Positions 1-6,461 of a DNA stretch of 9,287 nucleotides are shown here, one piece after another. Where the stretch lies: contig JBLIHY010000085.1 in NCBI GenBank assembly GCA_047634655.1, positions 1 through 9,287 of the forward strand, read 5' to 3'. Position 1 is the stretch's first letter; each line of letters opens with the position of its first letter. Made by a program: the position numbers and the translations under genes. The notes beneath the pieces are model-generated. The model did no database searches and was not told where the DNA came from. It saw nothing but the letters and a program-made list of their open reading frames with translations. Source of the DNA: CANLBN01 sp047634655 (GTDB lineage Bacteria; Pseudomonadota; Gammaproteobacteria; Pseudomonadales; Cellvibrionaceae).

Positions 1-51
1 CGGAAACTCTGTCATTCAGAGGTACAATAACCACTATGAAATTCATTTTTC

Positions 52-56
52 GGAGG
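52..56 (+). promoter_or_regulatory. Ribosome binding site of the YceI gene
   Basis: A full GGAGG Shine-Dalgarno sequence lies nine bases before the ATG at 66. An in-frame ATG at 36 would add ten residues (MKFIFRRRIH) ahead of an already complete signal peptide and has no such site, so this RBS decides the start at 66. Confidence 0.8.
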
Positions 57-65
57 CGTATACAT

Positions 66-623
66 ATGAAGCACTTGTTACTGGTTTTACTAATGGTTTT
101 TGGTTCACCGCTGTTTGCTGCCGACTACCTTTTCGACAAGACGCACACACAAATGTTTTTCAACGTCGATCACTTGGGTTTTAGCACATCCACAGGCGCA
201 TTCACTGGCTTCGAGGGAGGCTTCAGTTTTGACCCCGATAATGTTGAGCAGGCGAGGGTTGAGGTTATCATTCAAACTTCCAGCATCGATCTTAACGACG
301 ATAAGTGGAACAGCCACATGAGGGCTGCTAAGTGGTTTGACGCAGAGCAATTTCCCACTATGACCTTTAAAAGCACCGAAGTGATCAAAACTGGTGAAAA
401 AACCATGGATATGGTTGGCGATTTCACCCTCAAGGGTGTTACCAAGCCCGTTATCTTAAAAGTTGTTCTCAATAAAATTGGCCAGCAATTTGGCAAGGAC
501 AAAATTGGTTTTAGCGCGACCGTTACTATCGATCGTCTGGATTTTGGGATGGATGCTAATGCCAAACTGATTGGAACGCAAATTCCAATAAGCATTGCGG
601 TCGAGGGTATTAAAGTTCCCTAG
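66..623 (+). CDS. yceI: YceI-family periplasmic polyisoprenoid-binding-like protein
   Basis: This is a secreted 185-residue protein of the YceI family, close to the family's usual length of about 190. Residues 1-18 are a Sec signal peptide (charged MKH, hydrophobic LLLVLLMVFG, cleavage probably after SPLFA before ADYLFD). The mature part starts with the family opening YxFDKTHTQMFFNVDHLGFS (about 21-40). It continues with GxFSFDP (51-57), the SSID strand (72-75), the KWFDAEQFPTMTFKS block (89-103) and GDFTLKGVTKPV (118-129), and ends with the DRLDFGMD segment (156-163). Known members form a lipocalin-like beta barrel that binds a long isoprenoid chain in the periplasm; the exact ligand and role in most bacteria are unknown. 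The next gene encodes a cytochrome b561 with its own YceI-like domain, a pairing also seen as yceJ-yceI in E. coli, so the two probably act together. The family call is firm. The symbol is given by similarity and context, and orthology is not proven. Confidence 0.92.
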   Translation: MKHLLLVLLMVFGSPLFAADYLFDKTHTQMFFNVDHLGFSTSTGAFTGFEGGFSFDPDNVEQARVEVIIQTSSIDLNDDKWNSHMRAAKWFDAEQFPTMTFKSTEVIKTGEKTMDMVGDFTLKGVTKPVILKVVLNKIGQQFGKDKIGFSATVTIDRLDFGMDANAKLIGTQIPISIAVEGIKVP

Positions 624-729
624 CTTATGTTTTTTGATGGCGAATCAGCGAGTGCGCTTTTATCGGCATATTATTTGCCCTAACAATGTATGCGGTTATT
701 TTTAGAGTGGAAATAAGTATGCTTTACCA

Positions 730-779
730 AGCCAGTAGTCGAAGCTGGCTATATATCAGTAGCGTTTTAGCATAACGCT
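730..779 (+). repeat. Two small hairpins between yceI and the b561 gene
   Basis: Two perfect six-base-pair stems sit side by side: AGCCAG (730-735) with CTGGCT (745-750), and AGCGTT (761-766) with AACGCT (774-779). Only TTT-poor sequence follows the second one, so neither is a convincing intrinsic terminator. The stems are short enough that chance formation is possible. They end nine bases before the GGAGGG that precedes the b561 gene, so an effect on its translation or on partial transcription from yceI is conceivable. No clean -35/-10 pair was seen in 624-811. Confidence 0.3.
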
Positions 780-811
780 TTACTCGCGGAGGGCTAACGA
801 ATCAGGCATGC

Positions 812-2038
812 ATGCAGCAGCGTTCTATTTTTAAAAATCACTTTTTTCGTTGGGGTTTGGTTAGCCAGGGATTTCACTGGCTAATTGCCTTGCTGATTTT
901 TTTGGCGATTGCACTTGGATTGATCGCCGAAGAGGTGGAAAACTCCCCCCTAAAAATCAAGTTGTTTGTCCTGCATAAATCCATGGGCATTAGTGTTCTT
1001 GCCTTGGTGATATGTCGTTTGCTCTGGCGTTGGGGCAACCCCATTCCGCGAGCGGCCAAAGGCATTGGTATTACTAATCAGCGTTTGGCCGAGGCAGGCC
1101 ATCGGCTGCTCTACGTTTTGATGTTTGCGCTTCCTCTGAGCGGTTGGGTCGTCAATTCGGCGGCCAATTTCCCCTTTCGCTGGTTTAATACTTTCAGCAT
1201 TCCCGATCTGCCGTGGATCCCCGCTGCATGGCAAGCGGCCGCTGCCAGTGTCCACTGGTGGTTGTTCGTGGCGCTTGGCCTCTTGCTAGCGATACATATC
1301 GTTATGGCAATCGTTCACCATCGACTGCACCGCAGTGATGTGATGCTGAGAATGTTACCCAATAAGTCGCCACGGCGATTCTTTAGCATTTTCCTGTCGG
1401 CCCTATTGTTTATTTTCGCGGCATCGTTTTATTGGGCGCGGACGCCTTCGACAGCGGTGAATGTAGCGAATTCTGCAGCAATTCGCACAGAGCTGGAGCT
1501 TGTCGAGAAAGCCCCGATCGCTCACACGGATCGCCAGTGGCGAACGAGTGATGGCCCGAGAAGGCTGGCATTCACTGGCCGTTATAGTGATGAACCTTTT
1601 AAGGGCGAATTCAGACGTTTTGAGGCCGATCTCTTTTTTGATCCACAAGCCATAGACGCGGGATTTTTCCGGGTTAAGGTCGATACGTCTTCGGTGACGG
1701 CTTATAGTGACGACTTCGACAGCGCATTGGCGACACCGGAGTGGTTCTATGTAAAGCGTTACCCGCAAGCGATTTACCAAGCGAGCGACTTTCAGCGTTT
1801 TGAAGATGGCTTTGTTGCCAATGGCACGCTGACCATAAAAGGTTTCCAGACATCGGTTCCGCTACGGTTTCGGTGGGTTGAGAACGAGTCGGGACAGGTG
1901 GATTTTTCGGCAAACGCTGTCGTTGATCGGCGAACCTTCGGGTTGGGTTTAGGTGAATGGGCCAACGATCCCACCATCAGTTTTGAGGTAAATGTCCAGT
2001 TTGATCTACGTCTGGTGGAGATGGATAAACGTCAGTAA
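812..2038 (+). CDS. Cytochrome b561 with a C-terminal YceI-like domain (fusion protein)
   Basis: This 408-residue protein joins two families. Residues about 10-180 are a bacterial cytochrome b561 (CybB/YceJ type) with four predicted membrane helices, near 22-40, 55-75, 97-117 and 148-170. Candidate heme-ligating histidines are His22 (GFHW), His55 (LHKSMG), His148 (SVHWW) and His162 (AIHIVM); the last pair is 14 residues apart, one helix face. His97 (GHRLLY) is also conserved-looking. A fifth hydrophobic helix (about 189-207) leads out to a soluble C-terminal part. Residues about 240-405 match YceI: GEFRRFEADLFFDP (265-278), the VDTSSV strand (290-295), the PEWFYVKRYPQAIY block (309-322), NGTLTIKGFQTSVPL (337-351) and DRRTFGLG (372-379). 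The opening YceI strand with its usual HS/F motif is degenerate. The b561 part presumably moves electrons across or within the membrane, and the YceI part would sit in the periplasm beside it. The GGAGGG at 788-793 lies 18 bases before this ATG, longer than ideal. No better in-frame start is visible. An out-of-frame ATG at 808 opens an eight-codon overlapping frame. Confidence 0.9.
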   Translation: MQQRSIFKNHFFRWGLVSQGFHWLIALLIFLAIALGLIAEEVENSPLKIKLFVLHKSMGISVLALVICRLLWRWGNPIPRAAKGIGITNQRLAEAGHRLLYVLMFALPLSGWVVNSAANFPFRWFNTFSIPDLPWIPAAWQAAAASVHWWLFVALGLLLAIHIVMAIVHHRLHRSDVMLRMLPNKSPRRFFSIFLSALLFIFAASFYWARTPSTAVNVANSAAIRTELELVEKAPIAHTDRQWRTSDGPRRLAFTGRYSDEPFKGEFRRFEADLFFDPQAIDAGFFRVKVDTSSVTAYSDDFDSALATPEWFYVKRYPQAIYQASDFQRFEDGFVANGTLTIKGFQTSVPLRFRWVENESGQVDFSANAVVDRRTFGLGLGEWANDPTISFEVNVQFDLRLVEMDKRQ

Positions 2039-2413
2039 GACACATTCTACGACGATGGCATGAGTACCGCACAATTAGTTTTGCCGAAACCAGTATCCGT
2101 CAATTTTGGTTTATGAGTAGAGGCGCGACAGTTGGCGGTCGCCTACGGTTTTCTCTTTCTTCACAGCATTTCGCGCGCTTTGAGCCAAAAATGGCTGCTA
2201 GTAATCACTGCTAGTAACGACACATCGCCGCCAGTAAATCTGATCGAGGCGCTGAATCGCGATAAAGTACTGCCCAAAGGAAAAAACATTGCGTTCAACG
2301 GGAAGGAATCAACTTATCCTAGGTCGACGATTAATTTTTGCAAACTACAGGGTATGCGTTAACGATTTATGCTCTTTCGCAAAACCACAACTAGGCGCGA
2401 TGAGAAAGTAAAA
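2039..2413. other. Intergenic stretch without a convincing gene
   Basis: This region separates the b561-YceI gene from ubiC. The only open frame of any length (2132-2362, 76 codons, TTG start) has no Shine-Dalgarno sequence, no recognisable motif and no coding-like organisation, so it is not called. The main visible structure is a short tandem duplication at 2195-2220. No promoter with both hexamers could be identified for ubiC. Confidence 0.5.
2195..2220 (+). repeat. Two-copy 13-bp tandem repeat
   Basis: CTGCTAGTAATCA (2195-2207) is followed directly by CTGCTAGTAACGA (2208-2220), identical at 11 of 13 positions. It is probably a slippage duplication in non-coding DNA; no function is evident. 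Confidence 0.6.
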
Positions 2414-3001
2414 ATGACGGTTGCAGGTTTCCCCTACGGTGGATCAAACCATTGGCGTTCTCCCGACAGAATATCAAGCTTGCCGGCCTCGCCCTTCAGA
2501 GATTGGCTGCTGTCCGAGGATAGCCTGACCGAAAGACTCAAGCGCCACGGCGAGCTTTTTGAGGTGAAGTTACTCGGGGAAAAGATTCTGCAGCCAGAGA
2601 AAGGTGAATATATTGCTAGCGGCAAGCCGGAGCCTATTTGGATTCGTGAGGTCTTGCTCTGTCTCGATGGGGCGCCCTGGGTCTTCGCGCGTACTTTGAT
2701 TCCGAATACTTTGATGATGGATCTGAATACTGGCTTAAAGTCTCTGGGCAGTCGTCCTTTGGGTGAGTTGCTCTATTCCGATAGAGCTTTTTTATTGGGG
2801 AATATCGAACTTTCCTGCTTTGATCATCGGCATAAGATAGTGAAATTGGCCGCCTTTCTATCTCAGAAAACAGATCATCCACTGTGGGGGCGGCGGCGTT
2901 ATTTTAACTACAAATCACAGGTATTGATTGTCGCTGAGATATTCCTGCCTTTAGCCGAGCGGGCTATTGCGAACGCAGAGCACCTGACCGATAGGGCCTA
3001 A
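2414..3001 (+). CDS. ubiC: Chorismate--pyruvate lyase (chorismate lyase)
   Basis: UbiC removes pyruvate from chorismate to give 4-hydroxybenzoate, the ring precursor of ubiquinone, in the cytoplasm. The family pattern is clear. Numbered from ATG 2414: RDWLLSEDSLTERLKRHG (29-46), IWIREVLLCLDGAPWVFARTLIP (75-97) with the substrate-binding arginine equivalent at Arg78, LGSRPLGELLY (111-121), the LWGRRRYF block (157-164) and LIVAEIFLP (171-179) with the conserved acidic residue Glu175. The protein is 195 residues against about 165 in E. coli. Most of the difference is an insertion of about 18 residues between PLG and LWGRR. An in-frame ATG at 2369 would add 15 residues but has no ribosome binding site. 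The ATG at 2414 has GAGAAAG five bases upstream (2402-2408) and gives an N-terminus nearer family length, so it is preferred with moderate certainty. The usual partner ubiA does not follow. Confidence 0.92.
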   Translation: MTVAGFPYGGSNHWRSPDRISSLPASPFRDWLLSEDSLTERLKRHGELFEVKLLGEKILQPEKGEYIASGKPEPIWIREVLLCLDGAPWVFARTLIPNTLMMDLNTGLKSLGSRPLGELLYSDRAFLLGNIELSCFDHRHKIVKLAAFLSQKTDHPLWGRRRYFNYKSQVLIVAEIFLPLAERAIANAEHLTDRA

Positions 3002-3390
3002 TGACATTTGAACTGTTCGCGCTGGCGTGAGGCGAATAATCGAGTATGCCAGCATCAATAAATATCGGATCAGTAATGGTAACGGCCAGATAACACCGCC
3101 GCCACCTAAAATATAAAGCCAATTCCCGTGGTGTATTGACGCTATTGGTAGGCAGCGGGCTTTTAATTTGCCTTGCCTGTAGACAAGGTGCAAGAGCCGA
3201 GCTTTGATGTGAGATGAGTACGGAAATCGAATTGGATAACAACGATTAAAACAATAATGTTTAAACAGGTACACAATTGAGTGTTAATCAATATAATACC
3301 GATGCTTTCTTATGCCACATCGCAATAGTGACCGTCAGGCTTGCGTTGTGAAAAGATTTATCCGCAAGAGTGCGCTAACCTTATTATCTA

Positions 3391-3419
3391 AGGAATCTCT
3401 GATCAATTTAGAGATTCCT
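3391..3419. repeat. Perfect 10-bp inverted repeat
   Basis: AGGAATCTCT (3391-3400) and AGAGATTCCT (3410-3419) pair perfectly across a nine-base loop. No T-run follows on the plus strand, so it is not a normal intrinsic terminator. It lies at the left end of the candidate miniature element. Confidence 0.8.
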
Positions 3420-3475
3420 GCGGTGTGGGAAAATTCCAGAAAAACAAGCATTCAATTCTTTTTTTTCGACAAAAA

Positions 3476-3497
3476 ATTAATTCATGGATGAATTAAT
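3476..3497. repeat. AT-rich palindrome
   Basis: ATTAATTCAT (3476-3485) is followed by GG and then ATGAATTAAT (3488-3497), giving ten perfectly paired bases on each side of a two-base centre. It could be an operator-like site for a dimeric regulator or part of the terminus of the neighbouring candidate element. It ends 61 bases before the Pho box. Confidence 0.7.
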
Positions 3498-3558
3498 CAG
3501 AGTATTTCTAAGTACTTCTCCAGAGCTTGTCAGGCATTTGGAAGCCGCTGAAATTACG

Positions 3559-3590
3559 CTATCATAAAATTGTCATCTTACTTATCTAAT
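3559..3590 (+). promoter_or_regulatory. Pho box and PhoB-dependent promoter of the pst operon
   Basis: CTATCAT (3559-3565), a four-base AT spacer AAAA (3566-3569) and TTGTCAT (3570-3576) form two 7-mers repeated every 11 bases. This closely matches the enterobacterial Pho box, which is two CTGTCAT repeats with a four-base AT-rich spacer; each half differs at one base. In PhoB-activated promoters this site replaces the -35 element. A weak -10 region, TATCTAAT (3583-3590), follows at about the expected distance. The site is about 145 bases ahead of pstC and oriented toward it, so phosphate-starvation induction of pstCAB-phoU by PhoB is likely. Confidence 0.82.
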
Positions 3591-3721
3591 CTCTTGGCGG
3601 TTATGATGGCTATTACTATAAAGATTCGCCCATTCTTTTAGCGATGATTTTCCAGCACGGTTAATCGTTGCAGCCCGGTTCAGTAGCCTCCCGAGCCCGG
3701 TTTTATCCTGGTGGCAAACCT

Positions 3722-5140
3722 ATGAGTTTATCAACAATCTTTGCGCTGATATTGCTGGGAGTAGCCGTCGTTTATCTGTTGGGTCGCAGTCGCTCTATCG
3801 CTGTTGCCAATCGAGCCGGTGGCCTTAAGCATCTGCACTCGCTGCCCATTTACCACGGTGCTCAGGCAGCCCTCTGGTGTGCCATTCCCTGTCTCTTCAT
3901 GTTGTTGTTTTGGACGATTCTCGATGATTTCGTTATTCGACAAATCGTCATTCAGTACCTGACGCCCGAGCAGCGCGATCTACCGCCGGAAAAGCTGGCG
4001 CTGTTGATCGAAAAAGTTGAGAGCATCTCCTCGGGCGTTGTTTACCTAACAGAAGCTGAACCCGAGCTAATTGCCGCTGCCGAACGCGTCACCAGTTTGC
4101 GCCATATCAGTCAAATGTTGCTATCAGTGTTAATTATGTGCAGCCTCGTAGGTTTGGGGTTTTGGGGGCGGCGCAAGATTACCAGTGAGTATCGCGCACG
4201 TAACGTAGTTGAGCGTGTGTTTGTTGTCACTTTGTTAGTCTGTTCCACACTGGCCATTCTCACTACGGCCGGCATCGTACTGTCGGTAATATTTGAATCC
4301 TTACTTTTCTTCAGTACCGTCCCTCTGAGCGAATTTATTTTCGGAACCCACTGGAGTCCACAGTTAGCTATCCGCGCCGACCAGGTGGGCAGCTCCGGAG
4401 CCTTTGGTGCCGTACCACTATTTCTCGGCACGATGCTGATTTCCGCCATTGCGATGCTAGTGGCCGTACCCACCGGTTTGATGACCGCTATCTACTTGTC
4501 TGAGTATGCGCATAGCAAGGTCCGAGCCGTCGTCAAGCCACTGCTGGAAATTCTCGCGGGTATTCCCACTGTGGTCTATGGTTTTTTTGCTGCTCTAACG
4601 GTCGCGCCTTTGGTCAAGAGCGCCCTTCAGGGTCTGGAACTTGACCTACTGGTTTTTACTATCGGTCCGTTGGAAGTTTCTGGAGAAAGTGCACTGGCGG
4701 CGGGTTTGGTTATGGGAGTGATGATCATCCCCTTCGTTTCGTCCCTATCAGACGATGTTATTAATGCGGTGCCGCAATCTCTGCGAGATGGCTCCCTGGG
4801 TTTGGGTTCTACTCAGTCGGAAACGATTAAAAAGGTACTGCTCCCCGCCGCGTTGCCCGGAATTGTCGGTGCCATATTGCTGGCGGTTTCGCGCGCCATT
4901 GGCGAAACCATGATTGTTGTGATGGCAGTCGGTACGGCGGCAAAAATGACCATCAATCCACTTGATTCGGTGACTACAGTGACCGTGCAAATGACCACCT
5001 TACTCATCGGTGATCACGAGTTCGACAGCGCGAAGACCTTGGCTGCTTTTGCATTGGGATTGGTGTTATTTTTGATCACTTTGCTACTGAACTTTTTAGC
5101 CTTGAGAATTGTGAAAAAATACCGTGAGCAATATGAATAA
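3722..5140 (+). CDS. pstC: Phosphate ABC transporter permease PstC
   Basis: PstC is one of the two membrane subunits of the high-affinity phosphate importer. The protein is 472 residues, compared with about 320 in E. coli. The permease domain is C-terminal, about 165-465, with helices near 165-190, 232-258, 275-297, 325-345, 378-400 and 441-463. It carries the EAA-type coupling loop QSLRDGSLGLGSTQSETIKK (352-371) that contacts the ATPase, followed by LLPAALPGI. The extra N-terminal part has two helices (about 4-21, 47-66), a soluble stretch of about 60 acidic residues (67-129) and a third helix (130-149). This enlarged architecture is familiar from pseudomonad-type PstC. ATG 3722 is chosen because GGTGG (3710-3714) lies seven bases before it; a TTG at 3668 would add 18 residues with no ribosome binding site. 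The stop overlaps the start of pstA by eight bases, indicating coupled translation. Confidence 0.94.
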   Translation: MSLSTIFALILLGVAVVYLLGRSRSIAVANRAGGLKHLHSLPIYHGAQAALWCAIPCLFMLLFWTILDDFVIRQIVIQYLTPEQRDLPPEKLALLIEKVESISSGVVYLTEAEPELIAAAERVTSLRHISQMLLSVLIMCSLVGLGFWGRRKITSEYRARNVVERVFVVTLLVCSTLAILTTAGIVLSVIFESLLFFSTVPLSEFIFGTHWSPQLAIRADQVGSSGAFGAVPLFLGTMLISAIAMLVAVPTGLMTAIYLSEYAHSKVRAVVKPLLEILAGIPTVVYGFFAALTVAPLVKSALQGLELDLLVFTIGPLEVSGESALAAGLVMGVMIIPFVSSLSDDVINAVPQSLRDGSLGLGSTQSETIKKVLLPAALPGIVGAILLAVSRAIGETMIVVMAVGTAAKMTINPLDSVTTVTVQMTTLLIGDHEFDSAKTLAAFALGLVLFLITLLLNFLALRIVKKYREQYE

Positions 5141-6449
5141 TTCCGGTCCGTCACTTCCACGAGACAATTGTCGACCCAAGACGATTGATCTGGTGAATAA
5201 AAATCTGTCCCGGCGTTATCGCGCCGAGCGACGGTTTCGTATTTACGGCATTATTTCCATCGGTTTTGGCCTGTTTTGCCTGCTGTTTTTATTTACCAAT
5301 ATTATCGGCAAGGGCACTCAAGGCTTCTTCTTCCACTTTATGCCCATTGAAGTCAATCTCGATGCGAATACTTTGGCCATCAGTGATACCGACGATTTGA
5401 ATCAAATATTAGCAGCCAATTACGATGTTGTTGTCAAACAAGCTATCTACGATAAATTACAGGTCAGTTCCCGCAAGGATAAACGCTTGCTACGAAAATT
5501 GTTTGCGATTAAGGCCACCGGTTATCGCATTCAGGACAAGTTCAAGACAGATGCCGCCTCTTTGCTGAATACGACCATTACAGTTGATGCCCTGGTGGAT
5601 GATAAGGTGGATTATCTGCTCAAGCGACGGGGTCAACCCGGAAATCCCGGCGAAAACTTCTTTGAAGAGCAGCAATTGGCTTGGATCGATCAGCTGTATT
5701 CGCAGGGCTTGATCTATAAAAAATTGAATACCGGCTTCTTTACCTCCGGCGATTCCGCGCAATCTGAAGAGGCGGGTATTCTCAGTGCCGCCGTCGGTTC
5801 TCTATGGCTGCTATTGGTGACATTTCTTCTCTCTTTTCCTATTGGCATCTCGGCGGCAGTTTATCTCGAAGAATACGCGCCGAAAAACAAATGGACAGAC
5901 ACCATCGAAATCAATATCAATAACCTGGCGGCGGTACCCTCCATTATTTTTGGTCTTTTGGGTTTGGCAATATTTTTGGCATTTTTTGGTCTCCCGCGCT
6001 CCACTCCGTTAGTGGGCGGATTTGTACTGGCTTTGATGACCTTGCCAACGATTATTATTTCCAGTCGAGTTGCTATCAAGGCTGTTCCACCTTCCATACG
6101 CGAGGCCGCTTATGGTATTGGCGCTTCAAAAATGCAGGTTGTGGTCCATCACGTTTTACCGTTGGCTATGCCCGGAATATTGACGGGTACTATTATCGGC
6201 TTGGCCCAGGCCCTGGGTGAGAGCGCCCCGCTACTCATGATCGGTATGGCGGCTTTTATTCCAGACGTCCCTGTTTCAGTAACGGATCCAGCGACAGCGC
6301 TGCCAATGCAGATCTTTCAGTGGTTCCGCAATGCCGATGCGGGTTTTAATGAGAAAGCCTCATCCGCCATTATGATTTTAATTTTCTTCTTGATCACAAT
6401 GAATGCTTTTGCTGTGTGGGCAAGGAAACGACTTGAAAAGCGCTGGTAG
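5133..6449 (+). CDS. pstA: Phosphate ABC transporter permease PstA
   Basis: PstA is the second membrane subunit of the phosphate importer. It is 438 residues long against about 296 in E. coli. After a basic N-terminus, helix 1 spans about 36-56. Then comes a large periplasmic region, about 60-212, corresponding to the extension annotated as DUF3333 in related proteins. The binding-protein-dependent permease domain follows, with helices near 216-245, 265-286, 293-312, 345-372 and 410-430. The EAA loop is very clear: SIREAAYGIGASKMQVVVHH (321-340), then VLPLAMPGI. The ATG at 5133 overlaps the pstC stop as ATGAATAA. A GTG at 5124 would add only three residues and is a possible alternative. The gap to pstB is 12 bases. 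Confidence 0.94.
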   Translation: MNNSGPSLPRDNCRPKTIDLVNKNLSRRYRAERRFRIYGIISIGFGLFCLLFLFTNIIGKGTQGFFFHFMPIEVNLDANTLAISDTDDLNQILAANYDVVVKQAIYDKLQVSSRKDKRLLRKLFAIKATGYRIQDKFKTDAASLLNTTITVDALVDDKVDYLLKRRGQPGNPGENFFEEQQLAWIDQLYSQGLIYKKLNTGFFTSGDSAQSEEAGILSAAVGSLWLLLVTFLLSFPIGISAAVYLEEYAPKNKWTDTIEININNLAAVPSIIFGLLGLAIFLAFFGLPRSTPLVGGFVLALMTLPTIIISSRVAIKAVPPSIREAAYGIGASKMQVVVHHVLPLAMPGILTGTIIGLAQALGESAPLLMIGMAAFIPDVPVSVTDPATALPMQIFQWFRNADAGFNEKASSAIMILIFFLITMNAFAVWARKRLEKRW

Positions 6450-6461
6450 TGGAGTGTTAAT

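Larger units (their letters stand above)
3388..3512. mobile_element. Candidate miniature inverted-repeat element (MITE-like)
   Basis: The left part contains CTCTGATCAAT (3397-3407) and the right part contains ATTAATCAGAG (3492-3502). These are inverted copies of each other at 10 of 11 positions. Both are flanked at similar distances by the same five bases CTAAG (3388-3392 and 3508-3512), which could be a target-site duplication around a 115-bp element. Internally there is a perfect 10-bp hairpin at the left end and a near-continuous palindrome at 3476-3497. Such an arrangement suits a non-autonomous insertion, but the termini do not align without a one-base gap and no transposase is present, so this remains a candidate. 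Confidence 0.35.
3002..3721. other. Long non-coding region upstream of the pst operon
   Basis: No gene is supported here. From 3002 to about 3270 both strands show frames that lack ATG starts and recognisable motifs. The longest (minus strand 3274-2951, GTG start) overlaps the end of ubiC and reads hydrophobic in the middle, but has no ribosome binding site. From about 3240 the DNA becomes AT-rich and contains an isolated perfect -10-like TATAAT (3292-3297) with no matching -35 element, a T8 run (3459-3466), two strong inverted repeats and the Pho box. Two short frames (3312-3491, 59 codons; 3484-3567, 27 codons) are considered chance. Positions 3600-3721 would be the 5' leader of the pst transcript. 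Confidence 0.6.

Noticed and set aside
647..661. AGCG-AGTG-CGCT hairpin followed by TTTTAT after yceI
   Set aside because: The stem has only four pairs, too weak to call an intrinsic terminator.
2132..2362. 76-codon plus-strand open frame ahead of ubiC
   Set aside because: TTG start, no Shine-Dalgarno sequence, no recognisable motif, and it contains a slippage-type tandem repeat.
2951..3274. 107-codon minus-strand frame overlapping the end of ubiC
   Set aside because: GTG start without a ribosome binding site, overlaps a certain gene, and matches no family that I recognise.
3292..3297. Perfect TATAAT
   Set aside because: No acceptable -35 hexamer 15-19 bases upstream and no gene immediately downstream; expected by chance in AT-rich DNA.
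3312..3491. 59-codon plus-strand frame starting MPHRNSDRQACVV
   Set aside because: No ribosome binding site, runs through the inverted repeats and a T8 tract, and the translation has low-complexity Phe and Lys runs.
3484..3567. 27-codon frame reading MDELIRVFLSTSPELVRHLE
   Set aside because: It superficially resembles the start of a histidine phosphotransfer domain, but it is very short, lacks a ribosome binding site and ends inside the Pho box spacer. Most likely chance.
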